Shown in pieces: positions 1 to 5,795 of a stretch of DNA of 11,165 bases. Where the stretch lies: positions 1 to 11,165 of the forward strand of contig JAEUSS010000537.1 of assembly GCA_016788685.1 (NCBI GenBank), given 5' to 3'. The notes beneath the pieces were generated by a model. That model did no database searches, was not told the DNA's origin, and worked only from the letters and a program-made list of their open reading frames with translations. Numbering within the stretch: the stretch's first letter is position 1; the number at the start of each line of letters is the position of its first letter. Origin of the DNA: Prolixibacteraceae bacterium (lineage in GTDB: Bacteria > Bacteroidota > Bacteroidia > Bacteroidales > Prolixibacteraceae). Made by a program: the position numbers and the translations under genes.

Positions 1-729
1 CAAAATCATGACATTACGGTTTGATATCATCTTAACCTTACGGTTAGGTTCTTTTTTAAGAGTGGAAGAAATCGGATGTTTGCAAATTGCCCGGTGATCG
101 TAATAGCATTTATACCCTAAGCGCCATGCCCTTATGCTTAGGTCCACGTCTTCAGAGTTGTAAGGATTAAAAATTTCATCGAACCCACCAACCTCCAATA
201 GCTTTTTTCTGTCGACCAATGCGTTGGCACCAAGTAGAAACAAACTTAAATGCGAAGACTGACCTTTGATCAGGTAATTGGTGCCCGGTCTTATCCGGCC
301 AAATGCTGAGGTCGGGTACTTGGCTCCGTCCTGGATAATTTTTGAATCCGGAGAGGTTATTTGCCCCATAACCCCAAAAGTGCCGGGGGAATCAAAATAG
401 GGGAGCAAGTGTTCGAAGTAGCAATCGGTAAGGATAACATCCGAATTCAAGATTAAAACCAGATCTTTATTTGCCCTGAAAATGCCACAATTGGTGTTTC
501 CTGAAAATCCTCTATTTACTTTGTTTTCAATGAGAATGATATCCGGATAGTTGCTTTTGAGAAAGTCAACCGATTGGTCTTTGGATGCATCATCGGTAAT
601 AATGATTTCAAAATCAGTTATTCCTGAAGTTTTTAATGCGTTGTAAACATGTGGGATATTTGATTCTAATAAGTCTTTTCCGTTGTAGTTAGGGATAACG
701 ATAGAGATACTTCTCTTCAATAAATTCAT
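1..729 (-). CDS. Family 2 glycosyltransferase, partial (3' end off the left edge)
   Basis: The minus strand stays open for 243 codons from an ATG at 729 to the window edge. The protein starts with the GT-A nucleotide-sugar fold of glycosyltransferase family 2: a first beta strand ending in IVIPNYNG (residues 10-17), ITDDASKD (44-51), and LILNSDV (92-98), whose NSD takes the place of the metal-binding DXD motif. LLGANALVDRKKLLEVGGFDE (165-185) and the acidic SEDVDLSIRAWRLGY (192-206) match the acceptor and catalytic-base region. Such enzymes transfer a sugar from a nucleotide donor at the cytoplasmic face of the inner membrane, usually for O-antigen, capsule or exopolysaccharide. Donor and acceptor cannot be told. 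The C-terminal part, where membrane helices may occur, is missing. Codon use is more A+T-rich than in the genes to the right, which fits a polysaccharide cluster extending leftward. The family is sure; the substrate is unknown. Confidence 0.93.
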   Translation of the reverse strand, partial: MNLLKRSISIVIPNYNGKDLLESNIPHVYNALKTSGITDFEIIITDDASKDQSVDFLKSNYPDIILIENKVNRGFSGNTNCGIFRANKDLVLILNSDVILTDCYFEHLLPYFDSPGTFGVMGQITSPDSKIIQDGAKYPTSAFGRIRPGTNYLIKGQSSHLSLFLLGANALVDRKKLLEVGGFDEIFNPYNSEDVDLSIRAWRLGYKCYYDHRAICKHPISSTLKKEPNRKVKMISNRNVMIL

Positions 730-802
730 CTTTTTATTCTGGTTGCACGCAAAGTGATTGAAAAAGCACCTGTGGTCCGATGCCGTTTATTTTATGAGGG
801 TG

Positions 803-835
803 CAAAAGTAATAAAAACAATGAAATGTATAACAA
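803..835 (-). promoter_or_regulatory. Candidate Bacteroidota promoter for the glycosyltransferase
   Basis: Read on the minus strand, TACTTTTG (positions 810 to 803) matches the Bacteroidota -7 consensus TAnnTTTG. It is preceded by TTG (835 to 833) with a 22-bp spacer, within the loose range expected for the -33 element. The start site would lie near position 796, giving a leader of roughly 65-70 bases to the ATG at 729. This is pattern matching only. Confidence 0.5.
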
Positions 836-889
836 TCAGGAGTGATCAGGAGTTGGCGAGATTGTACTGATTGCGTAAGAAAGGATATC

Positions 890-1309
890 TTAATGATCTT
901 GAATCCGAATCAACAAAGTGATTGTCAGCTCTTCAGGCTTTGATCCGGAGCCGGCCTTCGGGTAAGGTTTGGCATCAACAATCTGAATGGTATACCCGTC
1001 GGGCTGCTGCTGTTGATCGCGGATTACCGAATGGATTTCGAAGGTGGACCGGCGTCCGTCCGTAAACCATTCGCCTTTTATGGTGACTTCCCCCTGCCAG
1101 ATACACATTAATCCTTCGGGACAACGCGAGTCATTGATTTCGGTAAGCCTGATGGAGTGATGCCCGTCAGCCGAGGTGTAAGGCTGGTTGAGGCGGACAT
1201 TGATCTCCTTGCCAACGGTAAATGTGGGTTCAAGAACGGTTTCTTCGCAGCTCATTCCGGCGAAAAGGAAAAGAAACAACAGGCAGCTGATGGCGGATAT
1301 CCGTTTCAT
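890..1309 (-). CDS. Small predicted lipoprotein, unknown function
   Basis: The product has 139 residues. The N-terminus has two basic residues, a hydrophobic stretch (about 4-19) and a cysteine at position 21 (AGMSC), so it is very likely a type II signal peptide with a relaxed Bacteroidota lipobox; the mature protein would be lipid-anchored. The rest looks like a small beta-rich domain with no membrane segment. The most distinctive part is SRCPEGLMCIWQGEV (61-75): two cysteines six residues apart followed by W-x-G-E, a pattern I associate with short uncharacterised bacterial lipoproteins. The two cysteines could form a disulfide in the periplasm. A Gln-rich stretch (QQQQP) follows near residue 100. 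The start at 1309 is chosen because it gives the signal peptide directly. It is transcribed toward the glycosyltransferase with a 160-base gap, so co-transcription is uncertain. I cannot assign a function. Confidence 0.8.
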   Translation of the reverse strand: MKRISAISCLLFLFLFAGMSCEETVLEPTFTVGKEINVRLNQPYTSADGHHSIRLTEINDSRCPEGLMCIWQGEVTIKGEWFTDGRRSTFEIHSVIRDQQQQPDGYTIQIVDAKPYPKAGSGSKPEELTITLLIRIQDH

Positions 1310-1356
1310 TTTTCAATTGCAGTTTGTCTGATTAAGACGTGGAAAATCATGTTTTA

Positions 1357-1371
1357 GTTGCGTTAAGCAAC
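1357..1371. repeat. Short perfect inverted repeat in the lipoprotein/dusB divergent gap
   Basis: GTTGC and GCAAC form a perfect 5-bp inverted repeat around a 5-base centre (GTTAA). It lies between the divergent lipoprotein and dusB genes, about 20 bases upstream of the dusB -33 element. It could be a small operator or chance; the arms are short. Confidence 0.3.
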
Positions 1372-1391
1372 AGATAAAGAGCGAAAGTGCG

Positions 1392-1422
1392 TTGCCGCTT
1401 TGAGACTTTGTTGCTTACTTTG
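1392..1422 (+). promoter_or_regulatory. Candidate Bacteroidota promoter for dusB
   Basis: TTG at 1392-1394 is followed, after 21 bp, by TACTTTG (1416-1422), close to the Bacteroidota TAnnTTTG element and followed by CACC. Transcription would begin near 1430, about 25 bases before the GTG at 1456. Because the element lies downstream of the in-frame ATG at 1387, it argues against that ATG as the start codon. Confidence 0.55.
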
Positions 1423-1455
1423 CACCGGAATTCAATCATCGAAAATAAAAGAACT

Positions 1456-2469
1456 GTGAAAATCGGAACTATTGATCTGGGAGAGATGCCGCTGTTTCTG
1501 GCGCCAATGGAAGATGTAACGTACAAATCGTTTCGGTACATGTGCAAAAAATATGGCGCCGATGTGATGTACACCGAGTTTGTTTCGTCGGAAGCGCTGA
1601 TCCGCGACATTCAGAAAACCAAACAGAAAATGACTTTGTACGATTTTGATCGCCCGGTGGCTATCCAGATTTACGGACACGACATCAATTCGATGGTGGA
1701 GGCGGCCAAGGTTGCCGAAGAATGTCAGCCCGATTTTATCGACATCAATTACGGTTGTCCGATGAAAAAGATCATCCGGCACGGTGCCGGCGCCGGCATG
1801 TTGCTCGATCCGGAGAAAATGCAGCGGATGACCGAAGCCATTGTAAAAGCGGTTCAGTTGCCCGTGACAGCTAAAACCCGTCTGGGCTGGGACGAAAACA
1901 GCAAAATTATTGTCGACGTGGCCGAACGCCTGCAGGACGCCGGAGTTGCCGCACTGGCCATTCACGGGCGCACCCGTAGCATGCTTTATACCGGCGAGGC
2001 CGACTGGTCGCTGATTGCGGAGGTAAAGAATAATCCCCGCATGACGATTCCGGTTATCGGGAATGGCGATATCAATGGTCCGGAGAAGGCCAAAGCTTTC
2101 CTGGACCAGAGCGGGGTTGACGGACTGATGATTGGCCGCGGATCGATTGGGCGCCCCTGGATTTTTTCGGAAGTGAAACATTACCTGAAAACGGGCGAAT
2201 TGCTGCCTCCGCCAACCGTTGCCGATGTGGTTCAGAACGTGCGCGATCAGCTCAACATGTCGATTGAATGGAAAGACAATGTGCGCAGCGGAATCCTGAT
2301 GATGCGCCGCCATTTTGCCAAATATTTCCCGACTCTGCCCAACTTCAGGGAGCACCGCATTCGCTTGCTTCAGGCAGAAACACTCGAAGCGGTTCAGGAG
2401 GCTTTAATCCTGATTGAAGAACTTTACGGCGACATCCGGGTTGATTATACGAATGTTGGGTTGAATTAA
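1456..2469 (+). CDS. dusB: tRNA-dihydrouridine synthase, DusB type
   Basis: This is an FMN- and NADPH-dependent enzyme that reduces specific uridines in the tRNA D-loop to dihydrouridine in the cytoplasm. From the GTG start the protein has 337 residues, normal for the family. The TIM-barrel motifs appear in order: LFLAPMEDVTYKSFR (13-27, FMN site), FVSSEAL (42-48), QIYG (71-74), DINYGCPMKK (96-105) with the catalytic Cys101, VTAKTRLGW (137-145), AIHGRTRSMLYTGEADW (168-184), PVIGNGDI (199-206) and GLMIGRGSIGRPWIF (223-237). A helical tRNA-binding C-terminal domain follows. The frame is open to an ATG at 1387, but the extra 23 residues are unlike the family N-terminus and overlap the putative promoter, whereas VKIGTIDLGEMPL is the usual beginning. 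I therefore choose GTG 1456. The exact uridine modified cannot be read from the sequence. Confidence 0.92.
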   Translation: MKIGTIDLGEMPLFLAPMEDVTYKSFRYMCKKYGADVMYTEFVSSEALIRDIQKTKQKMTLYDFDRPVAIQIYGHDINSMVEAAKVAEECQPDFIDINYGCPMKKIIRHGAGAGMLLDPEKMQRMTEAIVKAVQLPVTAKTRLGWDENSKIIVDVAERLQDAGVAALAIHGRTRSMLYTGEADWSLIAEVKNNPRMTIPVIGNGDINGPEKAKAFLDQSGVDGLMIGRGSIGRPWIFSEVKHYLKTGELLPPPTVADVVQNVRDQLNMSIEWKDNVRSGILMMRRHFAKYFPTLPNFREHRIRLLQAETLEAVQEALILIEELYGDIRVDYTNVGLN

Positions 2470-2542
2470 AATGAAAACGGAGAACGAAAGAGGGAGTAAA
2501 TGACACAATTGATCCTGCAGCCTGTAACTCGAATCTCGAAGC

Positions 2543-2992
2543 ATGAAAAAATTTCGCACCATACAAATCGGGGCTAATCTGTACAGCCTTTTTTCCGATG
2601 AGTTCAAATCAGCCGGGTACCGCAAGCATTATTCGGATGCGTCATTCGGGGAGAAGCTGAAAAGGTATTCGAAAGAGGCCGGGATGAAGGTCGTCTATCC
2701 GGCTTTGTTGTTGCACTACCTGATGAAATCAAACGAAGTTCCGCTCAAAGCCAAGTTGATTTTATCGGCCGCTCTGGGTTATTTTATTTTGCCCGTTGAT
2801 TTTATTCCTGACTTTGCACCCTTGCTCGGATTTACCGACGATCTGGGCGTTCTGTTGCTGATTCTCCGCCAGATGGCTGCACACGTCACTCCCGAAATCA
2901 GGAGGCAAGCCCGCGAGCACGTAAGGAAGTGGTTTGGCGAAACCGACAGCACCAGTTTGGATTTGCTCGACAAAGAGTATTTGCTAAAGTAA
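2543..2992 (+). CDS. YkvA/DUF1232 family small membrane protein
   Basis: The product has 149 residues. Its centre (about 66-105) carries the DUF1232 (YkvA) signature: PLKAKLILSAALGYFILP, then VDFIPDFAPLLGFTDDLGVL, a hydrophobic helix closed by Pro-Asp pairs and a following DDL. The N-terminal 50 residues are basic and polar; the C-terminal tail is charged (EIRRQAREHVRKWFGE). One or two membrane-associated hydrophobic segments are likely (about 71-88 and 93-110). The biochemical role of the family is not established as far as I know. It begins 73 bases after dusB with no clear promoter of its own in the gap, so it may be read from the dusB promoter. The ATG at 2543 has no evident Shine-Dalgarno sequence, which is ordinary here. 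Confidence 0.85.
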   Translation: MKKFRTIQIGANLYSLFSDEFKSAGYRKHYSDASFGEKLKRYSKEAGMKVVYPALLLHYLMKSNEVPLKAKLILSAALGYFILPVDFIPDFAPLLGFTDDLGVLLLILRQMAAHVTPEIRRQAREHVRKWFGETDSTSLDLLDKEYLLK

Positions 2993-2998
2993 ATCACT

Positions 2999-3006
2999 TA
3001 CTTTTG
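2999..3006 (+). promoter_or_regulatory. Possible -7 element for the TauE/SafE permease gene
   Basis: TACTTTTG fits TAnnTTTG exactly and lies 22 bases before the ATG at 3029, directly after the stop codon of the preceding gene. No well-spaced -33 TTG is present: the nearest TTTG, at 2980-2983, leaves only 15 bp. This is a moderate candidate that would give the permease and methyltransferase genes their own transcript with a very short leader. Confidence 0.4.
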
Positions 3007-3028
3007 TGGCTTAATTTAAAATTACCAG

Positions 3029-3784
3029 ATGGAACTGCTTTCTTCACTGCACCTCAATGCCTTCGAATGGAGCATCATCATGGCCTGCGGGATGCTTATC
3101 GGCATGTCGAAAGTTGGGGTTCCCGGCGTTTCGATGATTGTAGTTCCGGCATTGGCTTTTATTTTCGGTGCCAGGCAATCCACCGGGGTATTGCTTCCCA
3201 TCCTGATGATGGCCGATATTTTCGGGGTGGCTTATTACCGCCGTCATGCCAACTGGAATCATCTGGTAAAAGTACTGCCCTGGGCTGTAGCCGGACTGTT
3301 GTTAGCCTTGTGGATCGGTAAGATTGTCAACGACGAGCAGTTTAAAGACCTGATTGCTGTTTTGGTTTTTCTGAGCATTGGGCTGATGTTGTGGCAGGAT
3401 AAGCGGAAAGGAACTCACTTTTTCCCCGATAAATGGTGGTTTGCGGCAGCAATGGGTATCCTGGGCGGGTTTGCCACCATGATCGGAAATGTGGCCGGTC
3501 CTGTTTTTGCTATTTACCTGTTGGCCATGCATCTTCCGAAGAACAGTTTCATCGGCACTGGAGCCTGGTTTTTCATGATCATCAATTTTACCAAATTTCC
3601 GCTGCAATTGTTTGTTTGGGAGAACATCAATACCGAAACTCTGCTTATTGATCTGATCACTTTACCCGCCATTGCCCTGGGCGCATTTCTGGGCTACCGA
3701 ATCGTAAAAATCATTCCTGAACATACTTTCCGTACATTCGTTATTATCATTACTGCAATTTCTGCATTCTTATTATTAATCTGA
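3029..3784 (+). CDS. TauE/SafE family inner-membrane permease
   Basis: The product has 251 residues, most of them in hydrophobic segments (about 12-26, 34-48, 53-70, 82-98, 107-122, 136-166, 175-195, 203-223 and 235-251), consistent with the seven to nine helices of TauE/SafE (DUF81) transporters. The two internally related halves each carry a conserved glycine-rich turn: GMSKVGVPGVSMIVVP (25-40) and GILGGFATMIGNVAGPV (143-159). Family members move small, often sulfur-containing or organic anions such as sulfite, sulfoacetate and related acids; the substrate here cannot be predicted. The gene is followed after one base by a methyltransferase gene, so the two are almost certainly translated from one message. 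No binding-protein or sulfur-metabolism gene stands beside it to identify the substrate. Confidence 0.9.
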   Translation: MELLSSLHLNAFEWSIIMACGMLIGMSKVGVPGVSMIVVPALAFIFGARQSTGVLLPILMMADIFGVAYYRRHANWNHLVKVLPWAVAGLLLALWIGKIVNDEQFKDLIAVLVFLSIGLMLWQDKRKGTHFFPDKWWFAAAMGILGGFATMIGNVAGPVFAIYLLAMHLPKNSFIGTGAWFFMIINFTKFPLQLFVWENINTETLLIDLITLPAIALGAFLGYRIVKIIPEHTFRTFVIIITAISAFLLLI

Positions 3785-3785
3785 T

Positions 3786-4499
3786 ATGGAACAGTTAGCT
3801 TCTTTCTTCTCCGGAAAAACGGTCAGTAACGTGTTGGACATTGGCACCGGAAGCGGTGATTTTATCAAACTGATTAGTTCGGTTTTTTCTGATAATGTAC
3901 ATATTACCGGAATTGATCCGAGTGAGGAAGCGCTGACAGAAGCTCGTCGTGGCAACGATTCGTCACAGGTTGAGTTTATCCGCATGGAAGGCGAAAAACT
4001 GGAATTTCCGGACCGGAGTTTTGATGTGGTTTGTTTATCGAACGCCATGCACCATCTGACCAATCCGGAGAAAACCTTTTCAGAAATGAAACGCGTGGTG
4101 AAGGCCGGAGGCTGGCTGCTTATCGCCGAAATTGTGTCCGACGGACTGAATGAAGCTCAGGAGAACCAGAAAATGCTGCATCATTTCAAAAGTTTTGTCG
4201 ACCGGAAATCCGGAATTACTCACCGCGAAACCTGGACGGAGGGCGAAGTTCTTGAAATCATTAAAACGAACGGAATGCAACCGGTCCTTACCTTTCCGTA
4301 TAACCGGATGGCCGAACCGGTAACTGATCCGGAAAAATTGGAGGGATGGATTAGTAACTTTGCCGGGAACCTGAGACAACTGGAAGGGGAGCCCGAGTAT
4401 GCAGAAAAATCCGTTCTTTTCGGACAGTTTAAAGACCGGCTGAAACTTTTTGGTTTTCAGCTGGCCCGCCAGGTTGTGGTTGTTGGGCGCTGCTGTTAA
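3786..4499 (+). CDS. Class I SAM-dependent methyltransferase, substrate unknown
   Basis: The product has 237 residues. The first half is a Rossmann-type Methyltransf_11 domain: motif I VLDIGTGSGDF (16-26) binds S-adenosylmethionine, GIDPSEEAL (42-50) holds the acidic residue contacting the ribose, FDVVCLSNAMHHL (79-91) is the motif II/acidic loop region, and VVKAGGWLLIAEI (104-116) is the post-core strand. The C-terminal part (about 125-237) is variable and probably decides substrate. The overall pattern resembles UbiE/COQ5-like and small-molecule methyltransferases, but I see nothing that fixes it to quinone biosynthesis. The protein should be cytoplasmic. The ATG lies 1 base after the stop of the TauE/SafE gene, so translational coupling is likely. 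No clear terminator follows the gene. Confidence 0.88.
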   Translation: MEQLASFFSGKTVSNVLDIGTGSGDFIKLISSVFSDNVHITGIDPSEEALTEARRGNDSSQVEFIRMEGEKLEFPDRSFDVVCLSNAMHHLTNPEKTFSEMKRVVKAGGWLLIAEIVSDGLNEAQENQKMLHHFKSFVDRKSGITHRETWTEGEVLEIIKTNGMQPVLTFPYNRMAEPVTDPEKLEGWISNFAGNLRQLEGEPEYAEKSVLFGQFKDRLKLFGFQLARQVVVVGRCC

Positions 4500-4624
4500 A
4501 AACAATTTTGCGGCAAAAGTTTATCGTTCACTTCAAATAAAAAGGCAGCCGCTATCTTCATTTTTAATTATTTCGTTGCATTTTAGCACTAATTAACCGA
4601 TTTGTAATCCGTTTCATTGCAGAT

Positions 4625-4639
4625 TACGTATATCACGTA
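4625..4639. repeat. Short inverted repeat, possible operator
   Basis: TACGT and ACGTA form a perfect 5-bp inverted repeat around ATATC. It overlaps a GATTAC unit (4622-4627) that is the inverse of the GTAATC seen at 4604-4609. It lies about 110 bases upstream of the putative -7 element of the phosphate operon. A distal regulator site is possible, but the arms are short enough to arise by chance. Confidence 0.3.
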
Positions 4640-4708
4640 GTCCTATCTGATTGATTTATTGGCTATTTTTAGTCGTGCAAGATTACAGTCCTGTTAAATT
4701 AATCGTTT

Positions 4709-4737
4709 TGTAATATTTCTGTAACAGGGGTGTAATT
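4709..4737 (+). promoter_or_regulatory. Putative Pho box: three TGTAA repeats at 11-bp period
   Basis: The pentamer TGTAA occurs at 4709, 4720 and 4731, exactly 11 bp apart, with 7-bp units TGTAATA, TGTAACA and TGTAATT. Known Pho boxes are direct repeats of about 7 bp separated by about 4 bp, giving the same 11-bp period, and sit about 10 bp before the promoter's downstream element. Here the last unit ends 9 bp before CATCTTTG. The enterobacterial unit is CTGTCA; the middle unit here, CTGTAACA, is close to it. The nearby phoB-like regulator is the natural candidate to bind. Repeat geometry is read directly; the regulator assignment is inference. Confidence 0.6.
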
Positions 4738-4746
4738 GCACGGTTT

Positions 4747-4754
4747 CATCTTTG
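4747..4754 (+). promoter_or_regulatory. Candidate -7 element of the phosphate operon promoter
   Basis: CATCTTTG differs from the TAnnTTTG consensus only in its first base. No -33 TTG stands at the proper spacing; that region is filled by the TGTAA repeats, as expected for an activator-dependent promoter. Transcription would begin near 4761, about 28 bases before the ATG at 4789. Confidence 0.5.
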
Positions 4755-4788
4755 TATCGGATTAAAATTTTAACCCACATTGAATCGA

Positions 4789-5778
4789 ATGATGAATAAA
4801 TTGGTATTGACAGCAGCAGCTTTACTTTTTTTCTCGGTTATGGTCATGTCGCAGGAAACTGCGGAAATATTTAAGCCGCACGGAAAGCCGGTTCTCCGCA
4901 TTTTCAGCAATGCGCACACCACATTTTCCGATGGTGCATCCCAGTCGGCGTTTGAGTTGACCCGCGTTTACCTGGGTTATGAACATCATTTCAGTAAAGA
5001 TTTTTCCGGAACCGTAGTTTTCGATGTCGGCAATCCGGGAGCCGGGAAAATGCAGATGACCGCCTTTGTTAAAAATGCGTTCCTGAACTATAATTACAAT
5101 CGTTTTTCGGTCGATTTCGGACTTATTCCGACGACCCAGTTTAAGGTTCAGGAGAATTTCTGGGGATACCGCTATATGGAAAAGGTATTTCAGGATGCCT
5201 ACGATTTTGCTTCGAGCGCCGATCTGGGAGCCAGTATCACCTATCAGTTTAGCGATAAGCTGAGCGCCGATGTGGCCCTGTACAATGGCGAAGGCTACAA
5301 AAAACTGCAGTCGGACAGCCTGCTGAAAACGGCGTTTGGAGTGACATTTACTCCTGTTAAAGAGCTTGTTATCCGCGGAATGGCCGATTTTATGGGCAAT
5401 GATGTTTCGCAAAATACCTACGCCGGATTTATCGGCTACAAAAGCAAGAAAATATCCTTGGCGGCTGAGTACAATTATCAGCGGAATCATCTGATGGCAG
5501 ATCAGCACGATTATTTCGGTCCGTCGTTTTACGGAACGCTGGTCGTGTCGAAAAAAGTAAAAGTCTTTGCGAGGTACGACGATCTTCAATCCAAAACGCC
5601 TTCAGGGCAAACACAGGACTGGAACCTGGCTAACGACGGCAAATTCTTTATGACGGGGCTGGAATATGCTCCGGTTAACGGAATAAAGTTCGCACCGAAT
5701 TACCGCGGCTGGAATCCGGGTGACAAAACCGCACCGTTCGTTTCCACGCTAATGTTGAATTGTGAAATCAAATTTTAA
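4789..5778 (+). CDS. Outer-membrane beta-barrel, phosphate-porin-like
   Basis: The product has 329 residues from ATG 4789 (ATG 4792 is equally possible; a TTG at 4780 would add three residues). A signal peptide is clear: MMNKLVLTAAALLFFSVMVMSQ, with cleavage probably near the SQE. The rest has no hydrophobic helix but many alternating amphipathic strands with aromatic residues (LTRVYLGYEH, FLNYNYNRFSVDFGLIP, SITYQFSDKLSADVALYNG, KISLAAEYNYQ, VKVFARYDD), and the last residues are LNCEIKF, ending in the aromatic residue typical of outer-membrane barrels. The early half resembles the OprO/OprP (phosphate-selective porin) style, but I cannot confirm the family by eye. It stands first in the operon, 17 bases before pstS, directly behind the putative Pho box. 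I infer that it lets phosphate or phosphorylated compounds through the outer membrane. A general porin is the main alternative. Confidence 0.82.
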   Translation: MMNKLVLTAAALLFFSVMVMSQETAEIFKPHGKPVLRIFSNAHTTFSDGASQSAFELTRVYLGYEHHFSKDFSGTVVFDVGNPGAGKMQMTAFVKNAFLNYNYNRFSVDFGLIPTTQFKVQENFWGYRYMEKVFQDAYDFASSADLGASITYQFSDKLSADVALYNGEGYKKLQSDSLLKTAFGVTFTPVKELVIRGMADFMGNDVSQNTYAGFIGYKSKKISLAAEYNYQRNHLMADQHDYFGPSFYGTLVVSKKVKVFARYDDLQSKTPSGQTQDWNLANDGKFFMTGLEYAPVNGIKFAPNYRGWNPGDKTAPFVSTLMLNCEIKF

Positions 5779-5795
5779 ACGCATAATCAGAAATT

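Larger units (their letters stand above)
4500..4788 (+). promoter_or_regulatory. Regulatory gap upstream of the phosphate locus
   Basis: This 289-base, A+T-rich gap is the longest non-coding stretch in the window. I see no gene in it and no clear terminator for the methyltransferase operon; TTTTG-CGG-CAAAA at 4508-4520 is a weak hairpin without a following T-run. The right end (4709-4754) holds the putative Pho box and -7 element. Further left are TGTAATC at 4603-4609 and its perfect inverse GATTACA at 4681-4687, another GATTAC at 4622-4627, and a TACGT/ACGTA inverted repeat at 4625-4639. Confidence 0.6.

Noticed and set aside
833..851. Short tandem-like repeat of ATCAGGAG in the lipoprotein/glycosyltransferase gap
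   Set aside because: Only two copies of about 8 bases occur, with no associated promoter geometry; probably chance.
1432..2355. Long minus-strand open frame opposite dusB
   Set aside because: It has no recognisable motif, it mirrors a strongly conserved gene, and its Phe/His/Asn-rich composition is typical of an antisense shadow.
2471..2503. Ten-codon open frame in the dusB/ykvA gap
   Set aside because: It is too short, has no ribosome-binding or conservation signal, and is expected by chance.
4508..4520. TTTTG-CGG-CAAAA hairpin after the methyltransferase gene as a terminator
   Set aside because: The stem is A+T-rich and only 5 bp, and no T-run follows.
4780..4788. TTG start for the porin-like gene
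   Set aside because: It adds only three residues ahead of two ATG codons that begin a normal signal peptide; the ATG at 4789 is simpler.
4822..5589. Long minus-strand open frame opposite the porin gene
   Set aside because: It has no domain or signal; the plus-strand reading has a clear signal peptide and barrel pattern.
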